This document shows, piece after piece, positions 26,663-33,081 of a stretch of DNA of 33,081 nucleotides. The DNA is taken from positions 1 to 33,081 of the forward strand of contig JAIYBC010000022.1 of assembly GCA_027488845.1 (NCBI GenBank), in the 5' to 3' direction. Under the pieces are notes generated by a model. The model was not told the DNA's origin, ran no database searches, and saw only the letters and a program-made list of their open reading frames with translations. The translations under genes were made by a program, and so were the position numbers. Each line of letters begins with the position of its first letter. The stretch's first letter is position 1. This DNA is from Verrucomicrobiales bacterium (GTDB taxonomy: Bacteria > Verrucomicrobiota > Verrucomicrobiia > Limisphaerales > UBA9464).

Positions 26663-27409
26663 TCAGTGGGAGGCACCCGCGGCGGCGGCCTGACGGCCTT
26701 CCACCACCTGGGTTATGCGGCCGTCGTCCATGTGCGCGATGACGTCCGCGAAGTGGAAGACGCGGTTGTCGTGCGTCACCACCACCACGGCGCGGTCGGG
26801 ATGCACGGCGGCCGAGGCGAGCAGCTCCATGACGGACTCGCCGGTCGCATGGTCGAGCGCGGCGGTGGGTTCGTCGCAGACGATCAGCCGGGGCTCGTGG
26901 ACCAGCGCGCGTGCCAGGGCCACGCGTTGCTGCTGTCCACCCGACAGCTGCCGCGGATAGGCGCCGGTCCGTGAACCGAGCCCGAGCCGGTCGAGCAGTG
27001 CGGCCGCGCGGTCCACCGCCTCGCGCCGGCGGACGCCCGCCGCCAGGAGCGGCACCGCCGCGTTCTCGGCCGCGGTGAGCGCCGGGAGGAGGTTGTACTG
27101 CTGGAAGACGAACCCGAGGTTCGCCCGGCGGAAGAGGATCCGCTCGGCGTCGGGCAGCGCGGCGATGTTGCGCCCAAACAAGGTCACTTCCCCGGCGGTC
27201 GTGTCGAGCAGTCCGGCGATGACCGAGATCAGCGTCGTCTTGCCGCATCCGCTCGGGCCGACGAGGAAGCTCAGCTCGCCGCGGCGGGCCGTGTAGTCGA
27301 CGCCGCGCAACACCTCCACCCGCGCGTCGCCTTCGCCGAAGTGCTTGCGGAGGGCGGTGCAGCGGACGGCCGTGGCTTCGGAAGTGTCGGGGTTCTGGGA
27401 GGCATTCAT
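26663..27409 (-). CDS. ABC exporter ATPase (DevA/MacB/LolD type)
   Basis: A 248-residue nucleotide-binding subunit. Walker A GPSGCGKT (51-58), Q-loop FVFQQYNLLPALT, signature LSGGQQQR (155-162), Walker B RLIVCDEPTAALD (D179, E180) and H-loop VVVVTHDNR are all intact, so it should be an active ATPase. The sequence pattern (VLRGVDYTARRGELSFLVGP) is that of ATPases working with MacB/DevC-type permeases and HlyD adaptors. The ATG at 27409 overlaps the stop of the preceding permease gene (ATGA). It is the only ATPase for two permease genes in the cluster. Confidence 0.95.
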   Translation of the reverse strand: MNASQNPDTSEATAVRCTALRKHFGEGDARVEVLRGVDYTARRGELSFLVGPSGCGKTTLISVIAGLLDTTAGEVTLFGRNIAALPDAERILFRRANLGFVFQQYNLLPALTAAENAAVPLLAAGVRRREAVDRAAALLDRLGLGSRTGAYPRQLSGGQQQRVALARALVHEPRLIVCDEPTAALDHATGESVMELLASAAVHPDRAVVVVTHDNRVFHFADVIAHMDDGRITQVVEGRQAAAAGASH

Positions 27410-28539
27410 CGGAAGACGGAGGCGGGTTCGAGTCCGCGGACGTGGCGGAAGCTGGCGAAGATGGCGATGCCGGTGACCGCGGCGAGGGCAAGACAGCTGC
27501 CGATGGCGATTTCCCACGGCAGGTAGAGGCTCCGGAGGAAGGGCTGGCTTCGGACCAGGTCGCAGACCGCCGCGGCGATCCCGCTGCCGAAGCAGGAACC
27601 CAGCAACAAGACGACCGCACCCTGCATCAGGATCATTCGGCCGAGTTGCGCGTCGGTCGTCCCGACCACCTTGAGCATCGCGAGCTGGCGGGCGTTCTCC
27701 TTCACGAACATCAGGAAGGTCTGCCCGGTGATCGCCGCCCCGACCACGAGGCCGATGGTGATGGTGACCATGAACAGCATCGGCACGCCCTGGCTTCCAT
27801 AGAACCACATGGCGTCCGCGGCGAACTGAGCCGTCGTCCGCGCACGAAGCCCTTCGATCCCGTTGATCCTCCGACAGGCCTCCACCGCATCGGTCCCGGG
27901 TGCCGAACGGGCGAGGATGAAGCTGGTCATGTGCTGCTCCCCGCGGTTCAGGGCCGCCGCCGTGGACCGGGACGTGTGCAGCATGGGCAGGCCGGTGAAC
28001 GGCGCGGCGATGTCGGAGATGCCGACGATGCGGATCCGCCGGTCGTGGATGCGCACGGTGCGTCCGGGCCGGAACGGCTCCCCCGGGAAGAAGAGCGCAT
28101 GGCCACCGGGATCGATCACCGCGGTGTCCAGTTCCCGGATCGCATCCGCCCGTCCCACCTTCATCCGGACCGGAAGCCCCGCGAGGCTGGCGTCGTCGAT
28201 CCCCAGCAAGGTGACCGTGTTGAGCTTGCCGCCCTCGGGCCGGCCGATGGCGTCGATCTTCAGCAGCGGTGCGGCCCAGGCGATCCCGGGGATCCCGCGG
28301 ACCCGCTGGAGCTGGATGTCGCGCATCGGCTTCACCTGGTCGAAGCACTCGACGTCCGGCTCGGTGACCCAGATGTCCGCATCCTGCACATCCCGGATCT
28401 GGGCGGCGGTCATCGAGAGCATGGTGGCCAGGATCGCGGCCTGGTTCTGCATGAGGAACACGGCCAGCGCGACCGCGACGACCATCGCGGCGAACTTGGC
28501 GCGGTCGTGCCGCAGCATCTGCAATCCGACCCAGTTCAT
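27406..28539 (-). CDS. DevC/FtsX-like ABC exporter permease, paralogue 1
   Basis: A 377-residue permease of the FtsX/MacB superfamily: TM1 at about 15-37, a periplasmic domain of about 200 residues (ADIWVTEPDVECFDQVKPM), then three TM helices from about 245 to 370, ending GLEPASVFR. TM2 is preceded by TAQFAADAMWFY and followed by ENARQLAMLKVVGTTDAQL, the cytoplasmic coupling-helix region. It is clearly homologous along its length to the other permease at 29258-30394. The ATG at 28539 overlaps the TetR stop codon (ATGA), and its stop overlaps the ATPase start (ATGA), so regulator, permease and ATPase are translated as one block. Confidence 0.93.
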   Translation of the reverse strand: MNWVGLQMLRHDRAKFAAMVVAVALAVFLMQNQAAILATMLSMTAAQIRDVQDADIWVTEPDVECFDQVKPMRDIQLQRVRGIPGIAWAAPLLKIDAIGRPEGGKLNTVTLLGIDDASLAGLPVRMKVGRADAIRELDTAVIDPGGHALFFPGEPFRPGRTVRIHDRRIRIVGISDIAAPFTGLPMLHTSRSTAAALNRGEQHMTSFILARSAPGTDAVEACRRINGIEGLRARTTAQFAADAMWFYGSQGVPMLFMVTITIGLVVGAAITGQTFLMFVKENARQLAMLKVVGTTDAQLGRMILMQGAVVLLLGSCFGSGIAAAVCDLVRSQPFLRSLYLPWEIAIGSCLALAAVTGIAIFASFRHVRGLEPASVFR

Positions 28540-29162
28540 CGGCGGCCTCCCTTCCTGGGGGCCTGGGCGCCGACGGCGTTGCCGATGAACTCGAGGAAGC
28601 CGGTCGCGGCCTCCCGGGCGTCGACGGACGGGTCGTAGGCGACACGCAGGAGCAGGCCGTCGAAGGCGGCGAGGATGAGCCGGGTGAGCAGCTTCGGATC
28701 CGTCGTCGACACGATCCGGCCCTCCCTCTGCGACCGTTCGACGATCCCGGCGAGGCGCGCCTCGCAGTCGCGACAACTGGCGGCGAGCTGACGGGCGACG
28801 ACCGGGTTGCGGGAGGCTTCCGCCGCGGTTTCCACCCACAGGCTGAGGAAGCCCCGCGTCTCAAGGTCGGCCAACCCCTGCTCCGCCAACGCCCGCAGCG
28901 CCGGCAACAGGCCCAGCTCCACCGGCAGGGCGTCCATCGCCGAAAGCCACCGGGCACGGTCGGCCTCGATCAGCGCCGTGATGATGGCGTCCTTCGAGGC
29001 GAAGTAGCGGTACACCGAGCCGGGACTCATCCCCGCCGCGGCGCAGAGATCCTTCATCGAGGCCGCGTGGAACCCGTCACGGATGAAAAGCCCACAGGCC
29101 GCGCGGAGGATCTCCTCCCGCCGATCCCCATGGTTTCTGTTCTTGGCCCCCTTGGTCCTCAT
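28536..29162 (-). CDS. TetR/AcrR-family transcriptional regulator (second in cluster)
   Basis: A 208-residue regulator. The N-terminal DNA-binding domain has the usual pattern RREEILRAACGLFIRDGF, helix-turn-helix MKDLCAAAGMSPGSVYRYF (36-54) and ASKDAIITALI. The C-terminal ligand/dimer domain (about 65-200) is unassigned. The ATG at 29162 was chosen; a TTG 12 bases upstream would extend the frame but overlaps the putative operator. The gene overlaps the following permease (ATGA), so it probably represses its own exporter operon. A 16-bp palindrome and a TATAAA box lie immediately upstream. Confidence 0.92.
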   Translation of the reverse strand: MRTKGAKNRNHGDRREEILRAACGLFIRDGFHAASMKDLCAAAGMSPGSVYRYFASKDAIITALIEADRARWLSAMDALPVELGLLPALRALAEQGLADLETRGFLSLWVETAAEASRNPVVARQLAASCRDCEARLAGIVERSQREGRIVSTTDPKLLTRLILAAFDGLLLRVAYDPSVDAREAATGFLEFIGNAVGAQAPRKGGRR

Positions 29163-29166
29163 AGAT

Positions 29167-29182
29167 GCGAACAACCGTTCGC
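29167..29182 (-). promoter_or_regulatory. Putative operator of the second TetR regulator
   Basis: Perfect palindrome GCGAAC-N4-GTTCGC lying 4-20 bases upstream of the TetR start codon and just downstream of a -10-like TATAAA on the minus strand (29188-29193). A repressor bound here would block transcription start, which fits autoregulation by the adjacent TetR. A possible -35 TTGAAG (29213-29218 on the minus strand, 19-bp spacer) is supplied by the tandem repeat itself. Confidence 0.5.
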
Positions 29183-29198
29183 TCTCATTTATACCACG

Positions 29199-29254
29199 TC
29201 AACCCTTCAACCCTTCAACCCTTCAACCCTTCAACCCTTCAACCCTTCAACCCT
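29199..29254 (-). repeat. Tandem array of the 8-nt unit TTGAAGGG (7 copies)
   Basis: Seven perfect copies of TCAACCCT on the plus strand (TTGAAGGG-type on the minus strand), filling the space between the stop codon of permease paralogue 2 (29258) and the promoter region of the second TetR. The unit differs by one base from the TTGAAAGG array after coaX. There are no unique spacers, so it is not a CRISPR. Confidence 0.92.
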
Positions 29255-29257
29255 TCA

Positions 29258-30394
29258 TCACCGGAACACCGTCGCCGGTTCGAGTGTCACGACACGTCGG
29301 ATGCTGAGCAGGCTGGCGGCGAGGATGACGGCGAGGATGCACGCCCCGGTGAGCGCGACGGATTGCCAGAGCAGGACGATGCCGCGTGTGGCGAGTCCGT
29401 TCAGGGTGGCCTGGAAGAAGACCGCGGCGAGCCCGGTGCCCAGGGCGAAGCCGAGCACACCCACCGTCGCCGCCTGGAGCAGGACCATCCCGGTGAGCCG
29501 GCCGTTGGTCACGCCGATCGCCTTGAGGGCGCCGAACTGCCGGAGGTTCTCCACGGTGAAGAGGTAGAACGTCTGCCCCGCCACCACGGTCCCAACCACG
29601 AGGGCCACACCGATGGTGATGCCGAAATTGACCGGGATCCCGGTGTTCTTGAGGTAGTAGCGGACGCAATCCCAGACGAACTCCCGCGTGGTCCGCGCCC
29701 TCAATCCGGTCTGGGCGGCGATCCTCGCGCACAGCACCGCCTCATCCACGCCGGCCTGCGGACGCACCAGCACATAGGACAGCTCGGTGCGCTGACGCCC
29801 CTGGAACTTCAACGCCGTGGAGTACCGCGTGTGCATCACCGGGAAGCTCACGAACGGCGCCGAGGCGTCCGAGATCCCCACCACCGTCACCTCATGGTCG
29901 TTCAGGTCGAGCTTGCGTCCGACCGCCAGCGGTTCGCCGGGAAAGAGCAGGACGTAGCCGGCCTGGTCGATCACCACCGTGTCCGGCTCGGTCAGGCGTT
30001 CCCAGCTTCCGAGGAGCATCTTCCGAGGCGCCCCGGTGAGCGTGGCGTCGTCCAGTCCCAGGCAGAACGTCGAGGCGAACTTCCCCTGCGGCGTGCGCGC
30101 CACCGGGTTCCCCTTGAACATCCGCACCGCCCACGCCACGCCTTCCACGCCGCGCACCCGGGCGAGGTCGGTCTCCTTCAACGCCTTCGTCTGCTCGAAG
30201 TACTCGGTCTTCGGATCCATCACCCAGATCTCGGCGTCGGTGACGTCCAGGATCTGGTGACCCGTCCGCTTCATGATTCCGGCGAAGATCGAGGTCTGGT
30301 TCTCCAGCAGGAACGTGCAGAACGCGATCGCGAACACGAGGCCGAAGTACTTCGACGGATCCCCCGTCAACATCCGCAACGCCACGAAGTTCAT
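29258..30394 (-). CDS. DevC/FtsX-like ABC exporter permease, paralogue 2
   Basis: A 378-residue permease with the same plan as the one at 27406-28539: TM1 at about 17-36 (LVFAIAFCTFLLENQTSIF), periplasmic domain (DAEIWVMDPKTEYFEQTKAL), then three C-terminal TM helices, ending TLEPATVFR. The two proteins align almost end to end (for example both read ENQ/QNQ, ADIWV/AEIWV, LARVRGVEGVAWA/LQRVRGIPGIAWA and EPA-VFR), so they are paralogues. A good ribosome site (AGGAAGGGAGAG) precedes the ATG at 30394. It lies 73 bp after the first TetR gene, with an operator-like palindrome in between. It probably pairs with paralogue 1 and the single ATPase. Confidence 0.92.
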   Translation of the reverse strand: MNFVALRMLTGDPSKYFGLVFAIAFCTFLLENQTSIFAGIMKRTGHQILDVTDAEIWVMDPKTEYFEQTKALKETDLARVRGVEGVAWAVRMFKGNPVARTPQGKFASTFCLGLDDATLTGAPRKMLLGSWERLTEPDTVVIDQAGYVLLFPGEPLAVGRKLDLNDHEVTVVGISDASAPFVSFPVMHTRYSTALKFQGRQRTELSYVLVRPQAGVDEAVLCARIAAQTGLRARTTREFVWDCVRYYLKNTGIPVNFGITIGVALVVGTVVAGQTFYLFTVENLRQFGALKAIGVTNGRLTGMVLLQAATVGVLGFALGTGLAAVFFQATLNGLATRGIVLLWQSVALTGACILAVILAASLLSIRRVVTLEPATVFR

Positions 30395-30433
30395 CGCTCT
30401 CTCCCTTCCTGCGTTTGAACCGTCGTCATCATG

Positions 30434-30446
30434 TGACCGTTGGTCA
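30434..30446 (-). promoter_or_regulatory. Putative TetR operator, site 2 (before permease 2)
   Basis: Palindrome TGACC-GTT-GGTCA in the 73-bp gap between the first TetR gene and permease paralogue 2. It differs at one central base from the core of the palindrome upstream of the same TetR gene (TGACC-ATT-GGTCA, 31227-31239). The match suggests one repressor controls both its own gene and the exporter. Confidence 0.6.
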
Positions 30447-30467
30447 TTTTCATGTGAAAAAAGGGGA

Positions 30468-31205
30468 TCAGCCGGCGGTGGTGACGGGCTCGCACCAGGT
30501 GGCGGTGGGAAAGATCTCGCGGCGGAGGCGCGCGTCGGTCGCCGAGTAGTCCCAGTCCGCGAGCAGCGGCCGCCAGCCGAGCCCGTCGCACATCAGGTCC
30601 TGGTTCTGCCGGACGGTGCGGATCGGGTCGTCGATGCCGGCGACGAGCTTCATGGCGGGTTCGAGGCTCATGATGTGGCTGCCCACCGTGACGGCGACGA
30701 GTGCGAAGGTGACGCTTTCGGAGGTCATGCGGTCGTGGGGCAGGTCCCCGGCGCGCATGCCTTCCTTGACGATCTCGTGGACGAGGCGGAAGCAGCGGGC
30801 TCCTTCCATCTGATGGGCCTGCCGGCGTGTTTCGGTGGCCTTTTCCCAGAACGAGGCCGACTTCAGCATCAGTTCGACCTTGAAGTAGTCGGGATGCGAA
30901 CAGGCGAACTCGCAGCAGGCGAAGCCGATCGCCCGGATCCGCTCACGGGTCCTGCCGGTGAACCGCGAGGCCCGCTCGAAGAGGTCGGCCCGTTCCCTCA
31001 GGGCCCGGGTGGCGACGGCGAGGCAGAGATCCTCCTTCGACTCGAAGTGGAGGTAGAGCGTGCCCTTGGCGTAGTTCACCGCTCCGGCGAGCTGCTCCAT
31101 GTTCCAGTCCTGGAACCCGCGTCGCAGCAGGAACCCGCGCGCGTGCCCGAGGATCAGTTCCTCCCGGGCCGCCCGCTCCTGCACCTTCCTCTCCGACACG
31201 CTCAT
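30468..31205 (-). CDS. TetR/AcrR-family transcriptional regulator (first in cluster)
   Basis: A 245-residue regulator. The DNA-binding domain reads AAREELILGHARGFLLRRGF, helix-turn-helix MEQLAGAVNYAKGTLYLHF (36-54), then ESKEDLCLAVATRAL. The C-terminal domain is longer than average for TetR and unassigned; it contains the segment ACCEFACSHPDYFKVELM. The ATG at 31205 was chosen over a TTG 9 bases upstream. The gene heads a seven-gene minus-strand series that includes the ABC exporter. A 27-bp perfect palindrome lies 15 bp upstream of its start and a matching site lies after its stop, pointing to autoregulation and control of the exporter. It is not closely similar to the second TetR in the cluster. 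Confidence 0.93.
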   Translation of the reverse strand: MSVSERKVQERAAREELILGHARGFLLRRGFQDWNMEQLAGAVNYAKGTLYLHFESKEDLCLAVATRALRERADLFERASRFTGRTRERIRAIGFACCEFACSHPDYFKVELMLKSASFWEKATETRRQAHQMEGARCFRLVHEIVKEGMRAGDLPHDRMTSESVTFALVAVTVGSHIMSLEPAMKLVAGIDDPIRTVRQNQDLMCDGLGWRPLLADWDYSATDARLRREIFPTATWCEPVTTAG

Positions 31206-31219
31206 CCCAGCCAAGATCC

Positions 31220-31246
31220 CCGATATTGACCATTGGTCAATATCGG
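31220..31246 (-). promoter_or_regulatory. Putative TetR operator, site 1 (27-bp perfect palindrome)
   Basis: Arms CCGATATTGACC (31220-31231) and GGTCAATATCGG (31235-31246) with a 3-nt centre ATT, 15 bp upstream of the first TetR start codon. Size, symmetry and position are typical of a TetR operator. Its inner 13 bp recur with one change at 30434-30446. Confidence 0.75.
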
Positions 31247-31489
31247 ATTCGTGATTTGGGATTCAGGATTTGCTGAGTTTGGACCAGCGGTCCCAAAGCC
31301 CCATCGACGGCCCCATCCCTGCAACACAGGCCGCGACCGAGACGTTCCTTCGATGACACGGATTTCACGGACGGATGGGAGGCTCAAACTCGAGAGCGAT
31401 CCTCAGCAAGGAGGTCGACCGCAGCGGCAATCCGTGAAGTCCGTGTCCCCACAGGAAAGACAGGAATCCAGAATCACAAATCACGAATC
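31246..31489. repeat. Nested inverted-repeat element in the TetR upstream region
   Basis: Outer arms at 31246-31270 and 31465-31489 match at 23 of 25 positions when inverted (core GATTCGTGATTT / AAATCACGAATC). Inner arms at 31355-31372 and 31430-31447 match at 16 of 18 (GACACGGATTTCACGGAC against its inverse). No gene is seen between 31247 and 31549; the element fills most of that 303-bp space and its left end touches operator site 1. Confidence 0.85.
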
Positions 31490-31549
31490 GCCCGGTCTCT
31501 GATCCCTTACCGGACTTGCCCGCGGGCCGATTCTGTCGATGTTGCCCGG

Positions 31550-32857
31550 ATGACTGGATGGTCCCCCTGCCCCGCACTGTTCCGCGCCGCTCGCACCGCA
31601 TGGCTCGCACTCGGCCTGGCCGCGTCGCTGTCCGGCGTGGCGGCGGACTTCAACGCGACGGCGCCGACCTCGATGGACAAATGGATGTACCCGTTCGAGT
31701 TCGGCACCGGCGGGACGCGTCCGGTCGCGCCGACGTTCGCGTCGTTCGATCCCCGGTTCGACACGCGGGATGCGGAGTTCCTGCTGGGCTGGGACACCGC
31801 CACGGTCGTGCCCACCGGCGCCAGTCCCGCCCGCTACGTGCTCCGCAGGGCGCGGCTGCTGCTCCCGGTCGCCGCCGACCGGACGTTCCTCTACGACCCG
31901 ACCCACGATCCGATCCGGACCCATCTCCCCACCAACAATCCCGCGCGTCTGCCGGACGCCGATGCCGGACGCCCGGTGGAGGTCTTCGGCGTCGGATTCC
32001 GCGGCGGCTTCACCGCGGAGACGTACCTCGAGTCCAGCTCCTTCGGACCGGTGGGCGCCTTCACCAGCAACACCATCTCCATCGGCACGCGCAACGCCTT
32101 CGCCGCCCAGTTCGACACCAACGGCGTGCTGGTCGACGTCGCGAACCACGTGGGCCAACTGAACGCCAACTGGACCAACGCCCCGTTCGAGGCCGCGGCC
32201 TGGGCCATCGGAACCACCACCAACGCCGCCCCCGGCGAATTCGTCCCGATCGACAGCGTCTTCGCCTTCGACCTCGACCTGTCGGACCCGCTCGTCCACG
32301 GATACCTCGCCCGCTCCCTGTCCGAAGGCCGACTCCGTCTCATGGTGAGTTCGCTGTCCCCCGCCCAGCAGATCACCCCCGGCGGCACCGGGCTTGGCGG
32401 ACTGGGCTCCTACCCCCAATGGTCCACGCGGGAGAACCTCCTGACCGCGGGTCCCTCGATCGAACTCGAAGGCACCCACATCGGAACGGCCGACACGGAC
32501 GCCGACGGCCTGCCCGACGACTGGGAGCGTCTCCATTTCGGGAACCTCGACGCGACCGCCGCCGGCGATCCCGACGCGGACGGCGCCTCGAACTCCGTCG
32601 AGTTCCAGGCGGGCACCGCCCCCCGTTCCGCGGACTCCGTCCTGCGGGTCGGCGTCTCGGGCGGCGGCAGTCCGCCGGTGCTGGAGTTCGCGGTCATGCC
32701 GGGTCGGGCCTACCGCATCGAGCGCAGCCTTGATCTCGCCACCTGGACCGGGGCCGCGGGCCGGTTGACCTACCCGGCCAAGGGTCGGGCCGCCTGGATC
32801 GGCGGGACCCCGGAAGTCACCGGCTTCTATCGGGTCGTGGTCTCCGAAGCGCCCTGA
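31550..32857 (+). CDS. Secreted protein of unknown function with Ca-binding-type and beta modules
   Basis: A 435-residue exported protein. The signal peptide spans about 1-32 (ARTAWLALGLAASLSGVAA). The main domain (33-310) is unrecognised. It starts with FNATAPTSMDKWMYPF and contains many Asp/Asn and Thr/Ser residues, as in beta-rich surface proteins. Residues 312-356 carry two Asp-rich loops (ADTDADGLPDDWE and GDPDADGASNSVEF) of the thrombospondin-3/calcium-binding type that is frequent at the end of Verrucomicrobial secreted proteins. Residues 384-432 form a small beta module (YRIERSLDLATWTG ... FYRVVVSEAP) like the N-terminal module of the dikinase-like protein. The start ATG at 31550 precedes the signal peptide. 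It is divergent from the TetR/exporter cluster. No function is proposed. Confidence 0.88.
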   Translation: MTGWSPCPALFRAARTAWLALGLAASLSGVAADFNATAPTSMDKWMYPFEFGTGGTRPVAPTFASFDPRFDTRDAEFLLGWDTATVVPTGASPARYVLRRARLLLPVAADRTFLYDPTHDPIRTHLPTNNPARLPDADAGRPVEVFGVGFRGGFTAETYLESSSFGPVGAFTSNTISIGTRNAFAAQFDTNGVLVDVANHVGQLNANWTNAPFEAAAWAIGTTTNAAPGEFVPIDSVFAFDLDLSDPLVHGYLARSLSEGRLRLMVSSLSPAQQITPGGTGLGGLGSYPQWSTRENLLTAGPSIELEGTHIGTADTDADGLPDDWERLHFGNLDATAAGDPDADGASNSVEFQAGTAPRSADSVLRVGVSGGGSPPVLEFAVMPGRAYRIERSLDLATWTGAAGRLTYPAKGRAAWIGGTPEVTGFYRVVVSEAP

Positions 32858-33081
32858 ACCGCGGAGCAGAACGGCTTCACGCCGGGGAACGGACCTCACG
32901 CAAAACCGCAAAGCCGCGGGAGGAACTCGCTGGGGATGCCGATTCCGGTTGAAGCGTTGAAGCCATCGGTGTCCCGGCTTCGTTGAAGTGTGGTGGGCGT
33001 TTGGGCGCATTGCTGAAGCCTGGGAGGGGGCTCCGCGGGTCGGTCTGCGCAGGGTTCCCGGATGGTTCCCATGCGTCTGGA
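32858..33081. other. Intergenic end of window with a repeat copy, no gene seen
   Basis: 224 bp after the secreted-protein gene to the window edge. It contains a CTCACGCA repeat copy near its start and the motif GGTTGAAGCGTTGAAGCC (32948-32965), which resembles the octamer-array unit. No start or open frame of note is seen on either strand. Confidence 0.6.
32891..32925 (+). repeat. CTCACGCA-family repeat, copy 4 (short)
   Basis: Reads GGACCTCACGCAAAACCGCA followed by AAGCCGCGGGAGG. The CTCACGCA core begins 38 nt after the stop codon of the secreted-protein gene, in the same direction. The right end is not recognisable before the window edge. Confidence 0.65.

Noticed and set aside
27442-28638. 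398-codon open frame antisense to permease paralogue 1
   Set aside because: Shadow frame; the permease has clear membrane helices and a full-length paralogue.
29199-29254. Possible CRISPR array
   Set aside because: The unit is 8 nt with no spacers and no cas genes; it is a simple tandem repeat.

Overview
The window comes from a bacterium of the phylum Verrucomicrobiota, most likely a relative of Pedosphaera/Limisphaerales. Four things point there. The partial 16S rRNA gene carries an exact match (45-62) to the sequence of the Verrucomicrobia-type EUB338-III probe. There is a cytochrome-c/DUF1549/DUF1553 + DUF1501 gene pair typical of Planctomycetes and Verrucomicrobia. Two secreted proteins carry the short 'x-E-x-S-x-D-L-x-x-W' beta module common in this phylum. 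The intergenic spaces hold several families of short repeats. The phylum call is well supported; the order is an inference. The DNA is GC-rich with dense, mostly operonic genes, and no phage, transposase, CRISPR or tRNA was found.

Layout. (1) 1-414: 5' end of a 16S rRNA gene on the minus strand, with a roughly 600-bp leader/promoter region shared with a divergent M42 metallopeptidase gene. (2) 2292-4205 (minus): ABC-F ATPase. Divergent from it is a tight plus-strand cofactor operon: a SpmA-SpmB-type fused membrane protein, nadC, birA and coaX (4307-8328). (3) 8329-8904: a repeat-filled spacer between convergent genes, then a small ArsC/Spx-like gene (minus). (4) 9501-14082 (plus): secreted cytochrome-type PSD1 protein and Tat-exported DUF1501 protein. 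(5) 14256-22127 (minus): a complete RND efflux system (adaptor, pump, outer-membrane factor) followed by a NarL-type response regulator and histidine kinase. (6) 22464-31205 (minus): seven genes in one direction. In order of transcription these are a TetR regulator, a DevC/MacB-like permease, a second TetR regulator, a second paralogous permease, the ABC ATPase, an HlyD-type adaptor and a large secreted dikinase-like protein. (7) 31550-32857 (plus): a secreted protein of unknown function.

The most unusual gene is the 1035-residue secreted protein at 22464-25571. It has a phosphohistidine swivel domain placed BEFORE a PPDK/PEP-synthase-type ATP-grasp domain and no PEP-binding TIM barrel. That order resembles plant glucan water dikinase rather than PPDK, but the protein has a signal peptide and lies downstream of an ABC exporter. 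The exporter has two paralogous permeases for one ATPase and two TetR genes. The first TetR is flanked on both sides by near-identical operator-like palindromes (core TGACC-N3-GGTCA), and the second has its own palindrome just before its start codon.

Two kinds of intergenic repeat track gene 3' ends. A CTCACGCA-type element starts 25-38 nt after four different stop codons, always in the sense direction. Arrays of an 8-nt unit (TTGAAAGG/TTGAAGGG) begin at, or close after, stop codons at three places. A separate nested inverted-repeat element occupies 31246-31489.
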